Source of the DNA: Phoronis australis
Lineage: Eukaryota > Phoronida > Phoronidae
Assembly (NCBI GenBank): GCA_002633005.1
Contig: NMRA01000100.1
Location: 335,975 to 399,974 of the forward strand
Reading direction: 5' to 3'
DNA length: 64,000 nt
This document shows positions 1 through 11,622 of this stretch, in pieces. The position numbers and the translations under genes were made by a program. How positions within the stretch are numbered: position 1 is the first letter of the stretch; every line of letters begins with the position of its first letter. Under the pieces are notes generated by a model, which ran no database searches, was not told the DNA's origin, and worked only from the letters and a program-made list of their open reading frames with translations.

Positions 1-745
1 CCCCCCCCCCCCCCCCAACACTAAAACTGCACACATTTTAATCTTGTTTCATTCGTCTTAGCAAGATCTTTGTGAATTTAGCAACGATTAACAGTCACAA
101 TCGGTATGAAATAAACGGGATAAATGGAGACAGAAACGATCCACGCCCCTACTGTAGCGATACTAGCGGCGAAAATGGATGTACATATCCCCCATTGGTA
201 AGTATTAATAGGAACGCAGCAGACGACATGGCCGAGATGTAGTTTGTGTGCAGGCAGATGCAAACAGAATTTAGTCCGCTGCTTCAATACGATGACCACG
301 AAAGGACACGACCTCGTATTGTGGGAAGCGATTCAACGCTCGAAAGTGTGACGACGCAAGACGTTATATGGTGCACTCAGTGGGACGGACAAAATAAAGA
401 CAAGACGACACAAGTTGCAAAGAAATTAGTGTAGAAACAGAAGATATACTAAAAGGAAAAGCAAGAACTGGCATACTTTCAGTGCCGGATACATTATACG
501 GAACAAAGCGAAATTTGGGCTGCTTCTGAGAAAATGTAAGTACTCATCATTCCAAAAGCAGGAAGAGATTCTATCATTTGGGGCCTGTCCGACTTGGAGT
601 CCCCTTAACATGAAAGTGCCATATTTTCGCAAAGCAATAACATATTTCCAACTTTCCGATCGAGAGCACACCTTTAAAACGGAAAATTTATAAGGAAACG
701 AGTGTCAATCGATGCCATAATTGGGGGGGGGGNGGGGGGGGGGGG
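1..745. other. Window start with homopolymer runs and an N
   Basis: The window opens with 16 C. A run of 22 G at 723-745 is interrupted by an N at 733. Such runs at a lone N look like a sequencing or assembly failure at a homopolymer. The short reading frames here carry no recognisable domain. Part of 190-290 (minus) shares scattered words with 30511-30620 (plus), so it may be a worn dispersed repeat. Confidence 0.5.
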
Positions 746-1860
746 TCGTTTCCGAGATCACCTTATTTGAATATTGTAAAATTTCAAAATCAGGAGAAAG
801 AGAAAGCAGATATCGTTAGGGTTCTCCCTTTGTCAAGGGAATGAGTGATATACAATTTCGAAAAAACAGGTAAAGAGAACAAGTTCGTTATAAGTCTTTC
901 ATTGCAAGAGAAAGATTACAATGTCTGTATTCTGAAATTTTACTGAAACTATAGTTTGCTAGTCCACGATTCTTATCTCGAAACCAATTTGAATTTAATA
1001 CATCTATCGAATATCGAAGTGTTTCCCGCCAAACGGTTTGATCAAGTGAATTATAGGCCGTTTTATTTTTAAACTCGCTAGGAGTTGTTCATATTCAAAA
1101 TGTTAGCAAAAATGCTCACTAAAGTCAGCTCGCAAAAAACAATTTTTGCTCGTAAAAACTACCGTTAATGGTCTTGTTTTGGATGTGTTCTTCCTATCTG
1201 AAAAGATAAAAACTGTCTTCACAGTATAACGAAGAAAGGCGCAACGATTTGGCGTTCGGCGTTGACCATCGTACTGAGACGGTAATCTTTCTTATTGTTC
1301 ATTATTCCTCTTCTGTGGGCTAACAGTTTGTAAAATCGAATAATAAATATAGAGGGCGCGTCAAGTATCCAAGTAGATAAGCCCCTAGTTGTGTCTCGCA
1401 GGGGTATACATGTAGCTAAATCGTTCTGGAAAGCGATGTTGGTTTTTCCCGCCAACAAAAATTTCAGAGCAGAACGATGATCGTTTAAGAACTAAAAATA
1501 CGCGTAAATTGAGCAAACGTACGCATAGATTAGTAAACGTACGCGTAGATTAAGCATATTTCTACGCCCGCCGGCGTAGTAAGTTACTCGTTTAGAATGC
1601 TTTGGTGCTTCTTATTCATCTTCGTTTGTCATCCCATTTGTAACCCTCCAAGTATACGACCGTATATGCTTTCAAGCATAGTGGAGGCCTTAGAATTTGG
1701 ACACTATATTTTACTTTGTTGTGTCCTAGCATGTTGAAAGGTTATGCGTGTTGACTGGGAGTAGATAACCCTGTGAAAATTAGTAAAGTGCAGAGTCCAA
1801 GCAATTCCTGTTGGTTATGAGTCATCTTATGCTAGAAATATGTTTCAAGAGGTAATAGAT
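746..1860. other. Gene-free stretch
   Basis: No exon, RNA gene or clear repeat is visible. Reading frames are short on both strands and none resembles a known family. Confidence 0.4.
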
Positions 1861-2050
1861 CACTACTCCGAAGAAAACCCACTACTCCGAAGGCCCACAG
1901 CAAAAAGGCCCATTGCTCCGAAGGCCAACTGCTCTTCGGAAGTCCCACCACTCCGAAGGCTCACCACTCCAAAGGTCCACTACTCCGAAGGCCCCCCACT
2001 CCAGTCCGAAGGCCCACCATTCCGAAGGCCCGCTACTCCGAAGAAACCCA
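1861..2050 (+). repeat. Minisatellite of about 17 bp, CCCACTACTCCGAAGG-like
   Basis: About eleven imperfect tandem copies of a 15-18 bp unit (consensus near CCCACTACTCCGAAGG) run through this interval. Units vary by substitution (ACC for ACT, TGCTCC for TACTCC) and by small insertions. One reading frame stays open across it and gives a Pro/Arg/Lys-rich 77-residue peptide from 1840. That is expected of a stop-free repeat and is not taken as a gene. Confidence 0.85.
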
Positions 2051-3231
2051 TTATTTACCGACGTGTTTTTTAATTTTTGATTTTTCGGCGTTCACTACGC
2101 GAGTCCTCGTGTGGTATTAGTCCTCGGAATATTATAGTCATATACAGTTGTAAACGATGACCACATTTTTGCATTTTGGGTTCAAATTGGATTGTAAGCA
2201 AGACTTCAGGGTATCAGGGCCTCACCAGACCAGGTGTTTACCTAAGTCAACCGGTATGGCAATCGTTAATGAACTTGACAGAACATTTCGAAACTGGTGC
2301 CGGTATTAACGCTTTGCCTTGTTGGTGGCTTTCTTTTAATGACGTAAAAAAACTTCAAGTTATCAAAATAATATTGCTCACAATATAGTACTGCATTTAT
2401 GTATTCTTGTGTAACACTTTGAAGTTGTTATGTGTGACTTGCTACATAGTCAGTGTTCTACCATAACCTTACCATCGACACCGATTGTGAGGTCGGCCTC
2501 TCACACGCCTAAGTGTACTTCCTGGTACTGACAAAATATATGCCCTTCACAATTAAACTATTTCCTTTGAGACCACTTGAAAAATAAAATGCATCCCTTG
2601 TTTAGTACGCAATCATCAAAATGGTCCAAGAACATATAGTTATAATATAATGTTTATATGCTATCACTAGGTTACGATGCGATTGTTTAAATATAGCTTA
2701 TTTTCACTGCTACGGCGCAGCACTGAAATAAGTGGGGGCTGTAGCCCTTCCAGCCTCCTATAGTGAGCCGCCCATGTATTCGTTTTCTTGGTTTAATGTG
2801 ACCAATAATATTCAAATTTTTATCAATAGCGACACGACGTACATGTACATCATAAACTCAGATTTCAACATTTCTCATTTTCTCAAGCATACGTGATAAA
2901 AAATATCGGTCGCTCCCGAGCGGATAAACAAGGGGAAATCAGCACAATACACACCCAGCACTGATGTTGGTCGCTTTGCCAATTTCGCGATGTCATAATT
3001 GCAACCCACAATGCAGTAACAGAAGTACGCCTGCATTACAATGATGGATTGAAGAAAAATAAGTTACGAGATAGTGACTTGCTTGTGAAGAAACAGGACA
3101 AGCGCTTGCGGCGGGCAAGAAAAACTTAAAATGAAAATTATCCAGTGCTCTATTGCTACCACTGCATACGTGTATGTACATGAGAGGAAACATCTGAAAT
3201 TATGTATAGTTAAAACCGAGCTGAGGAGTTA
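2051..3231. other. Gene-free stretch with one repeat fragment
   Basis: The only repeat recognised is 2713-2747, a copy of the GGCGCAGCACTGAAATAAG family. A plus-strand frame at 2176-2388 contains the phrase LTRPGVYLSQPVWQSLMNL, which faintly resembles the PC4/p15 coactivator fold consensus. It lacks a clear start and splice sites, so it is at best a fossil fragment. Confidence 0.3.
2713..2780 (+). repeat. Dispersed repeat GGCGCAGCACTGAAATAAG, copy 1
   Basis: GGCGCAGCACTGAAATAAG is followed by a G-run, GGCTGTAGCC and AGCCTCCTATAGTG. The same ordered blocks occur inverted at 43320-43383, and the core occurs again at 14577-14600. Three ordered copies show a transposable-element terminus, class unknown. 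Confidence 0.65.
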
Positions 3232-3328
3232 GACCTGACTCAAGGGTCTAGCAGTGTGCCCCAGTGAGACTCGAATCCAAGACCTTGAGTAAAGGGAGCG
3301 TACGCTTATCCTACTAGGTCACACTGCC
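3232..3328 (-). repeat. tRNA-derived SINE, family 1, copy A
   Basis: On the minus strand the sequence has a box A-like TGACCTAGTAGGATAAGCG (3303-3321) and a box B-like GGATTCGAGTCTC (3266-3278), spaced as in an RNA polymerase III type-2 promoter. It aligns through its length with 36719-36808, including the downstream block CCCTTGAGTCA. Two dispersed copies with tRNA boxes but no full cloverleaf favour a SINE over a working tRNA gene. Confidence 0.75.
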
Positions 3329-3654
3329 TACTTCCATGTGCCTGTATCCAATATCATGCATATGTAAAGAAGCTTTTCAGTAACTTAAGTAGTGTTTCGA
3401 GCGTGTGTGGGCTACCGTATTCTTTCCTTTTGTTAATGTTTATGTAATCTTCTGGCTGATATTTGTCGGTTGGTTTTGTCCATTGTTTGCACTTTCACTT
3501 AAAAGTTAGTCATTGCTAAATTGAATACGCGTCATCGTCAACCATTTTGTAACGGGTAATTCAAGTTTCGCTCGAGAACATAACATTTTAGAAATTTGCT
3601 CCTCGGTCTTACTCATTAGGCTAGAGTTGAGTACCTGTCTCGCGGCTAGAAAAA

Positions 3655-3760
3655 AATCCAGCCAAATCACGTGCTCTCATTCAAAATAGACAGCATTATC
3701 TGGCGAAGTCTTGCTTTTTAGCGAGATCCTAGAGAGGACCTACCGTCACTGACAAGATAA
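3655..3760 (-). repeat. CACGTG-containing MITE fragment (inverted)
   Basis: Read on the minus strand this matches the family at 3766-3915: GATCTCGCTAAAAAGCAAGACTTCGC, then a block ending in GCACGTGATTT. It is the fragment closest to the complete copy and lies in opposite orientation. Confidence 0.6.
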
Positions 3761-3765
3761 GAGTA

Positions 3766-3915
3766 GAGTTCAGTAATGCTACATGTACGACCTCGCTAAA
3801 AGCAAGACTTCGCGAGATTTCGTGAGCTATTGTTGTGCATTTTAATGAGAACACGTGATTTTGACTAGATTACAGCGAGGTCCTCAGTAGCGTAGGTCCT
3901 AGCTTCATTGAACTC
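3766..3915. mobile_element. MITE, 150 bp, TIR GAGTTCAGTAATGC
   Basis: The ends are inverted (GAGTTCAGTAATGCT and the complement of AGCTTCATTGAACTC), flanked on both sides by TA. The interior carries CTCGCTAAAAGCAAGACTTCGCGAG and AACACGTGATTTTG. A TA target duplication with no coding capacity suggests a Tc1/mariner-type non-autonomous element. Family copies lie on both sides and at 9903-10030. Confidence 0.7.
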
Positions 3916-3929
3916 TACGTACCCAGGGT

Positions 3930-4032
3930 AGAATTCAGTAACGCCTTGCGACCTTGCTAAAAAAGCAAGACTTCGTGAGATTTCGTGAGATCGCCGTGTA
4001 TTTTAAATAACAGAATACGCGATTTTGGATAT
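3930..4032. repeat. CACGTG-family MITE, 3'-truncated copy
   Basis: It begins GAATTCAGTAACGCC and continues with the family interior (GACCTTGCTAAAAAAGCAAGACTTCGTGAG) up to ACGCGATTTTGG. The CACGTG is mutated to TACGCG. The right inverted terminus is missing. Confidence 0.6.
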
Positions 4033-6427
4033 ATTTTATGTGCAAAGTGATGGATCGTCCTTTCCTATCGTCAGTACTTAGCGTTTTGTTGGTTGGATTA
4101 AGTTTTCTAAGAATGGGTGCGTTACGAGTTTATTACTATAGTAAGGCGTTATGATGTTTTCCTGAAAAAAGCGTGAGATAACATTAAAACGCGACTCACG
4201 CGTGAACCTTAAGTGTCGCCTACTTAACAGATGCTCTGTGAGGATTCGTGGCCCCTACTAATTAAAAACTGCCTGATGCGTCAGACCTAGGACCAATATC
4301 AATGTCTATTATTCCCAGGTCAGACTGGCTGAGTGACCTAAGAGTTTATCTTTTGTTTTAACTTGAACGAGAGTTGACCCCGGTGACATGATTGCAGATC
4401 CACCACAACTATGAACGTGAACTCTGGCACATCAGCTGTTTTTAAGGTGGAGAGGGTTGGCAGGAAACGCATTGATCAAGTATTTTGTTTGGTAAATAAA
4501 CTTCGTGGACCCAATCTGTATCCGCTTTAACATGGGTCAAGAGTACTTAAACTGAAACCGTAAAATCCTACGTACGCCCTGGCGCCTGGTAAAAGACCAT
4601 TTCCTGGGAACATCATGCAGAAATTCTGAATGTAAGTCTACATTGTTTCTTAAGATTGTGTTTTCTGTTACATCAGCCAAGTGTTTTTAATTGTTTCTAT
4701 GATAATTCATTCGTGAAATGTTTACCTGTTGCCCAGATGCCGTTGCTTGTTAATTCGATCTCTGAGCAGTGTGTCTACTGTTATCTGTAGTATTTACCTA
4801 TACCATGAAATAAAATTTCAAAAATGAAAATTTTACGGTGTAAAAGAATCCAATACCTTGTGTCCGGCCCTTGATGGACTGCCCCAGTTTTTTTAATTTT
4901 TCCCGACATCCCGACTCACCATTGCAATCAAAATGTGTCGCTTTTTGACACACGGACAAATTAACATATCATACATGTATGCTATTGTAATTTCCCACGG
5001 GACATTATCGCCATGATATTTTACTGCTCAACTAAAATGAAAAAGCGGGACGTTGTTTTGCGGTACCCGCAATTTTCCATTCAACTAAACAAAAACAAAA
5101 AACACCGTCGGCCATTTTTGAGAGTTACATCTCACGTTCGACAAAAACGCTGTCGGGACGTTTTTGTGTGTTGCAGCGAACAGTTCATCCTTGCGTTTTG
5201 ACTTAGACCCAGATGTTGCACTTTTTATTCGGAGTACCCGCTTTTCAATCCAGTTGTTCTTTTTTTGTTCTTGAATGTTGACCGTGACAACTAAGCAACA
5301 GGTGTTCAAAATAATATTGCCTCTTTGTTATGAATATTGTTCTTTTCACGAGTTTACTTTCTTTAGTAACGTAGAAATCGTTAATTAAAATGTATTCCAA
5401 CGTCTCTTGTTTGCTTTAACATACACTGCATGTATCATGATCACTAACTTTTACTTCCCAAAGAACTAAATTTATTTCTAAACTTCTATGGGAAGTCCTA
5501 CACTGCAACCAATGTGATGGGCTACCCACAGTACATTTCAACGCTACGTGAAAGATGGTTGCCCATTTTTATCTATCAGAAATTTTTTATGCGCAAACGT
5601 CTGATAGATAAGTGGAATTTTCCTAAACGTCACTGCATTCAGACTTTTATGAGGAATGTAATCGTATCAAAAGGCACAAAAGGTCCAATTAATTACAATA
5701 TGCAAAGATGTATAATTTTGGATGAATGTCTGACTAAATTATCCACAGCAATTGTGAGGGCCATATTTTATTTTTTTGTCTTTATAGGGTAGAAATCCTT
5801 TGAATCATTGAAATTATTATTATATCATTGGATTAAATAGTAATTTATATATCCTCTCTGGCTCATTTCCTTATAATTACGGTAATGCTACACCTTGTTA
5901 TTTTTGGCATTTGTTGGTAACTTTCTTGGTTTATATTTTAAACCAGTCAAGTACGCGAAATGGTAATTACTTAACAATTACATTATTTATCTTTTGCTTT
6001 CTAATGATATGACTCTTTCGCAAATGGCGGAGCTGCGAAACGTTTTAGTGCCGGCAGTAATTCCATTACAAGAACCCACACCGGAACAAACGAACGCAAA
6101 CAAATTCCACGCATGCGCGGCGCAACCTCAATAGCGCGAGATCGAAGTTGGCATTCAAGGGCTAGAGTTCTGTGGAAATATGTAGCCTACTGCGGGAAAT
6201 AGCGATACCAATTGGCTATAGCGTCAGATTCATGAAATTGCGTGCGGGTAGTGAATAATGGAACGTTGTTAATCATATTAACTCATCTTTAGGCATGGTG
6301 GTTATCACAAAATTGAACTATACATACAAATGTCGCACACATCAGGCTATAAATATGCAAGCTTAAGGAAGCTTGCATTTGTAGCTAAATTCACGTGAAC
6401 TTAATGGGACTCGGGATTGAACCTGGG
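4033..6427. other. Gene-free stretch
   Basis: No recognisable exon. A 36-codon frame starts at 6024 in good context (CAAATGGCGGAG) within a GC-richer patch (6020-6180) that could be a promoter and first exon. No downstream exon could be tied to it. The 5514-5792 frame has no recognisable domain. Confidence 0.35.
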
Positions 6428-6667
6428 CCCCGTTCAAAGAAAACATTTAAATTCGTTTTACTTAAGACTAAGATTTGACTCAACTTCCAAACTCTGAAAC
6501 TTCCACCTCCGATAAATTAGTCAGAATTAAGACGAAACTTAGGTAAAAAACTTGAGAAGGTCTCCTTCTTGAAACGGACTTGAAACGGACTTGAAACTGA
6601 CAAATTCATGTTTTACCATAAAATTGACTGAAATTTGTCTCAGGTAAGTCAGTTTTCTTTGAAGGGG
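6428..6667. mobile_element. MITE, 240 bp, TIR CCCCGTTCAAAGAAAAC
   Basis: The left end CCCCGTTCAAAGAAAAC and right end GTTTTCTTTGAAGGGG are inverted copies with one difference. The interior has no coding capacity. A tRNA-like box B (AGGTTCAATCCCG on the minus strand) sits immediately left at 6410-6425. I could not fix the target-site duplication. Confidence 0.65.
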
Positions 6668-9600
6668 ATTCTGGTCTCTACGACCGACATACCGGATGTT
6701 CTTCCATCACTTGAGCAATTCAACAATGCGATTCTTCGTCTAATCAAGACTTCGACGGCTGCCAGTCACTTTCGAGGAGAACTCGCTCTGTAGGCTTATG
6801 GGGGTCAGAAGCGTAGGTCGAAAGACAACTAGCATCACACATTAGAAACAATTTTACAATGTGTCAAAATCACTAATGCCTACTCAAACCTCACTTGTAG
6901 GAATGTGCAACAGATACGGACAATAACTCAGCGGCAATGTTGATCAGATCGAGCGACAAAACGACACTAACCCGACACTGTTTTCGGGTTTTCTATGTGT
7001 CCACTCAGTAGGAGGCGCTAGTTTGAGCTTGGGCACTTCCGTAATTACCGAGCTTTATTCCATCCCTACTACGGGGCCAAATTTTTACCGAGTTTTCATT
7101 CTTTTCCTATGCAATTTTTGATTATGACAAACTGAGTTTTAGTTTGGATATAGGTGAAACGTTATTCCACAAGTTTCTTTAAAATCTTGTGTGTTCTAAT
7201 TGGACGGCGAAGAAAGTGCAAAGCCTCACGTCCGGGCTTTTTCGGGACTGCACCTTTTCTCGGCCTATTGTCACCTTTTCGGGATTCTGAAAACCTATTG
7301 TCCTAGGGGAAAATCAAAAATTGTATAATATCAGCGATTCAGCAGGCAGTGTTTGTATGGTGCGACTTGTTCATAGCTCTCAGTGGACTTGGTAGTGAAA
7401 GCGTTTTTAGGATTGTGCTGATAGTGATTCGTTACAGACACCAATCCCAAATTTAACTTGGAAGCCTCATATTTTTTCGGCGCACTAACAGTTCTACAGG
7501 GCTTGGTCGTGCCACGATTGTTTCTAAAGAACTTTTGGCTCGAAAGGTAGGGTGTTGGTGGAATTTATCCTTTTAAGACACAATCAAATTATTGTCATGG
7601 TTAGAAGCATAACTTGACGAATTGTTCGAAGCATATATGTAATGCGCACTAGCTATTGACAGTCTGTTACATTGTCCGCGAAACAATAAAGTAACGCCAT
7701 TGAAAAAGAGTAGTCAGAGGATTTTGTCGTTTTGTATTCCTAACTGTAACCTCCGGACAAAAAGTGGCCAAATCCCATCAGCTCTGAAGCTTGCTCGCTG
7801 GTTCCCCTACGTGCATGTTAGCTAGCACGCTGGCTACTGACCACCTAGCGGCACGCAGGGAACCAGCGAGTGAACCATGATGAGTTGTTAATGCGGGCAG
7901 CGCCACTTAGTGTTAGCGGTAAAGCACCTAGTATTGACGAGAAGGTACCGTTGCCTTTTACAACTAGCTCCTAGTAGGCTGTCTGTTTGGCTGCAAGTAC
8001 GCCGAGGCTCGGACCGTCTCAGTGCCAGCCTTGAGCTGGTTTTTGTACTCAATGGTTTTTTAGACTCGCCCAATTTCATTAAAATTTGATTGCTAGGTTG
8101 GAAAGTTGAACATTTTGCATTTCGCACTGCGAATGAACCCTCGAATGCCGCTTCGTATAAAATATTGCAGTCTGTTATAATTGATTGAAGTGTTGTTGTT
8201 GTCCCCTTAACTCATTTTTGCCTAGTCAGCTTTTCCTAAACATTAACTTCAAGCAAGCGTGAAGATGAAATTTAGCAGCAAATTCAGGTACCCTTTAAAC
8301 TGAGGCACTTTCTTTTTCCAGCTTTTTCCGGCTCTTTTTTCTTTCCTTTTTCCTTTTTTACCATATATTCTTCAAAAATAACATTAAAAATAGTTAGCAA
8401 TAATGTTGCGGTAATGACATTCAAATACAACATAATACAAAAATGTTAACGATTGTACTGAAGTACTTAATTTTATGTGGTACACATACACAAGTCAGTC
8501 AGCCAGTGCAGGCCTCACTCTGATCAATTTATGTGTGCTATACATCCCTTCGCCTGATTTATAAAAAGGGCAGTTTTGCTAAAGATAATGTAAAATATCT
8601 TTGGTTTTGCCAAGCTGAATGCATGGTCTCCGCAGCAGTTCGTATTTATCGCATTGCGAATAGTGGCTTCGGTAAGAAAACTATTGGTTTGGTTTTCTTC
8701 GGTCGTTTTTTAAGCGGCGGGTGGTTGTCTGGAATCGGTCTATATTAGACTTCGCGCAAATTTTTTTTATATCTTTGCCCCAGCATACTTATCATACCTA
8801 GGTTTTGTACACCTGTGGTATACGGGGAGGTGGATATGTGGATCTGGGTTAAATTGTTGAGTTCAACCACACCGAACGTCATCGTGCTGTTTTAGGCTTC
8901 TAATTGGAATCGGTGCAAGGATAAAATCAATTTTCCTAGATTGCTCTGGTACACGAAGAACCATACACAACGATCCCAGTGGTGGCATCGCCCACCAGCT
9001 TTTAAAGAGATCCCCCGGTCCGGCATGGTATGATGGGTTTCAAAGGTTCACCGTTTCGCAGACCATTAGGCCGAATACTGAAGGTTAACACCTCGATAGC
9101 ATGTATATTTATAGTGCAAACTGACCGAGTTACCAATGCCCGTTTATCTTTCACCGTCTGCTGGTCACCGATTTCATCTAGGTCATCCACAAGCGTCAGC
9201 AAATTAACAGATAACGTTGCAAAGGCACATCTTGGTATTTTATTTTGCGCGATTTGGCCGCCAGACGTCTATACATCGAAATCGTTAATTTAAGCCATAA
9301 CAACAAAGGTAAGCTCGGCCGGTTTTGTAATCAAATTTATCTTAGGATCTACGCACTGAGTTCTATATAATTAAGACGATTTGGTAGTGCCAGCTAGGCT
9401 TTTTTGATGGCTAAGGCTTATTTTACCGCGTGTCATTTGGCATACGATAATGTTCATCACGTACACGCATTACCTGTTTCAGCAAAATAACTGGTTGAAC
9501 ACATTGTATTAACCTCTAACTCAAAATACGGGCGATTAACACTAATTGTTTCTGATGGGGTTAAATTACATTGACATGACTATCTAGGCTACTTTAGTTT

Positions 9601-9902
9601 TGTCTTCTAAGTATTACAATGATACACGTGATTTCGACACCAAACAATCGAGTGGCTGTTTCGTAAATCACTTTTGGCAGAGTAAGGTTTTCGGGAGCAG
9701 CCTCACACTAGAGGAAGTGCTTGATCACCTCAAGTCAGGCCAGCCGGCCGAAAATAGGATTTGGCTGCTAACTTAGTTGAGCACAGTTCGCCGTTCGACC
9801 TAGAATCATTCAAGGTGTCTGTTTGCGAATTCATTTGGTAAACGCAAGTTGCACAGGGGGATTACATAATGGAACTCAGTTGAAGAACACCTGGCGTGCT
9901 GC
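6668..9902. other. Gene-free stretch
   Basis: No recognisable gene. 7793-7871 forms a long hairpin. Around 9000-9290 both strands stay open for 60-90 codons (minus-strand peptide containing LTLVDDLDEIGDQQTVKDKR) with no family I recognise. The rest is short frames only. Confidence 0.35.
7793..7871. repeat. Inverted repeat (20-bp arms)
   Basis: CTCGCTGGTTCCCCTACGTGC is mirrored by GCACGCAGGGAACCAGCGAG, with two mismatches or a bulge and a loop of about 38 bp. No coding context is seen. It is likely a short foldback element. Confidence 0.6.
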
Positions 9903-10030
9903 GTTCAGTAACGCCAGGACCTAGCTAAAATCTAGTCCGTGAAGTTACGTATTCTCTTTAAAATACACGGCAATATTTCACGTAATCTCACGAGGTCTTG
10001 CTTTTGAGCAAGGTCTTAGCGTTAATGAAC
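9903..10030. mobile_element. CACGTG-family MITE, 128 bp
   Basis: The ends GTTCAGTAACGCCAGGACCT and the complement of AGGTCTTAGCGTTAATGAAC are inverted over about 29 bp. The interior matches the family at 3766-3915 (TTTAAAATACACGG, TCTCACGAGGTCTTGC). The 598-bp duplicated segment starts 10 bp inside its right end. Confidence 0.65.
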
Positions 10031-10618
10031 GGGATCTGGTTCCTGTTCCATATTGTCACGCACATCCGATCTTGAATCAATGAACCAAGCCACAGGCAAT
10101 CTCTCCCTCCGCTACGCTTGTGCAATCACTACACAATACGTCGCAAAGTAAAGCAATGCGTATTACTCATTTTTGTTTTACAAATTACAGAGCAAATGGC
10201 AACTTCTCTTCTATTTTATTGCGACTCGTAGTCGTTTGAAACGATTTCTAAAAATGCGTTGTACGGACAGCTTGTTTTCGCACTAACGGAAACAGACCTT
10301 TATTTGAGATTTAGACACAAGCGTAACAGTGGTGCCAAGTTCAGTCTCTTCGAAGGTTGTGTAGTTTTTAACTGAATCACCCGAAACCCTGTTAAAATGG
10401 GTGTGGATTTTTATAAGTGAAACTGTTATTATTCTGGACAACTACGGTACGAAGGCAGGTCAGCCTTCTGATTTGGGAGCGGGAGATAAAAAGGAAGATC
10501 AGGCGTCTCATGACGCGCGGTGACATGGACATTTTTTCAGACGCATTACAACTATTTCCCGTTTAATCCGCAATCCAGACGATTCTGGTTTTCAGACTCT
10601 GAAGATATCTACTTTTCT
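10021..10618 (+). repeat. 598-bp direct duplication, copy 1
   Basis: This is nearly identical to 10620-11217. I saw two differences (AAAAAGG versus AAAGAGG near 10490; CCGCAATCC versus CCGTAATCC near 10569). The copies abut at a single N (10619). Near-identity plus an N implies unmerged allelic sequence rather than an old tandem duplication. Confidence 0.9.
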
Positions 10619-10619
10619 N

Positions 10620-11217
10620 GTTAATGAACGGGATCTGGTTCCTGTTCCATATTGTCACGCACATCCGATCTTGAATCAATGAACCAAGCCACAGGCAATC
10701 TCTCCCTCCGCTACGCTTGTGCAATCACTACACAATACGTCGCAAAGTAAAGCAATGCGTATTACTCATTTTTGTTTTACAAATTACAGAGCAAATGGCA
10801 ACTTCTCTTCTATTTTATTGCGACTCGTAGTCGTTTGAAACGATTTCTAAAAATGCGTTGTACGGACAGCTTGTTTTCGCACTAACGGAAACAGACCTTT
10901 ATTTGAGATTTAGACACAAGCGTAACAGTGGTGCCAAGTTCAGTCTCTTCGAAGGTTGTGTAGTTTTTAACTGAATCACCCGAAACCCTGTTAAAATGGG
11001 TGTGGATTTTTATAAGTGAAACTGTTATTATTCTGGACAACTACGGTACGAAGGCAGGTCAGCCTTCTGATTTGGGAGCGGGAGATAAAGAGGAAGATCA
11101 GGCGTCTCATGACGCGCGGTGACATGGACATTTTTTCAGACGCATTACAACTATTTCCCGTTTAATCCGTAATCCAGACGATTCTGGTTTTCAGACTCTG
11201 AAGATATCTACTTTTCT
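10620..11217 (+). repeat. 598-bp direct duplication, copy 2
   Basis: Second copy of the segment at 10021-10618, continuing into unique sequence (TTTTGTTAATTGTCTGG). No gene was recognised in it. Confidence 0.9.
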
Positions 11218-11540
11218 TTTGTTAATTGTCTGGCTCAGTCCTTTGTCCGGTGTCAATACTAATTATCTGCCACGCTGAATGAAGACATTAATGTACATAC
11301 GCATCGACTCAAAACAGTTGTCAACAACTAGAAACCCTTCTCGCTGCGGTTTGGTTATTTTTATCGTATTTCTTACGCTAAGAATGATACTACACTAAAG
11401 TTTCACGAAGAATTCAATTTCAGAAGCCAAACAGTTTCTGTCCTTGATATTTCAATTTATACCACAATATTAGCCTCGAATGGGAGATAAAACCGTGTAA
11501 TAACCCATAAAGTTAGCTCACTAGTGAGATAACATTTTAG

Positions 11541-11622
11541 CGGGAAACCGAGGCCGGATTCGAACCCGGGCCTCAAGAGTTTCGAGTCGCTGACTTAACC
11601 ACGTCACTCAGTGGCTGACGTC
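11541..11622 (-). repeat. tRNA-Ser(CGA)-like SINE head
   Basis: On the minus strand, box A-like TGACGTGGTTAAGTCAGC (11589-11606), an anticodon-arm-like GACTCGAAAC and box B GGTTCGAATCC (11557-11567) follow in tRNA order. They resemble tRNA-Ser(CGA). I could not pair a complete acceptor stem, so a tRNA-derived repeat is preferred over a functional gene. Confidence 0.55.

Noticed and set aside
11541-11622. A functional tRNA-Ser gene
   Set aside because: Box A and box B are good but I could not pair a complete acceptor stem. Better read as a SINE head.
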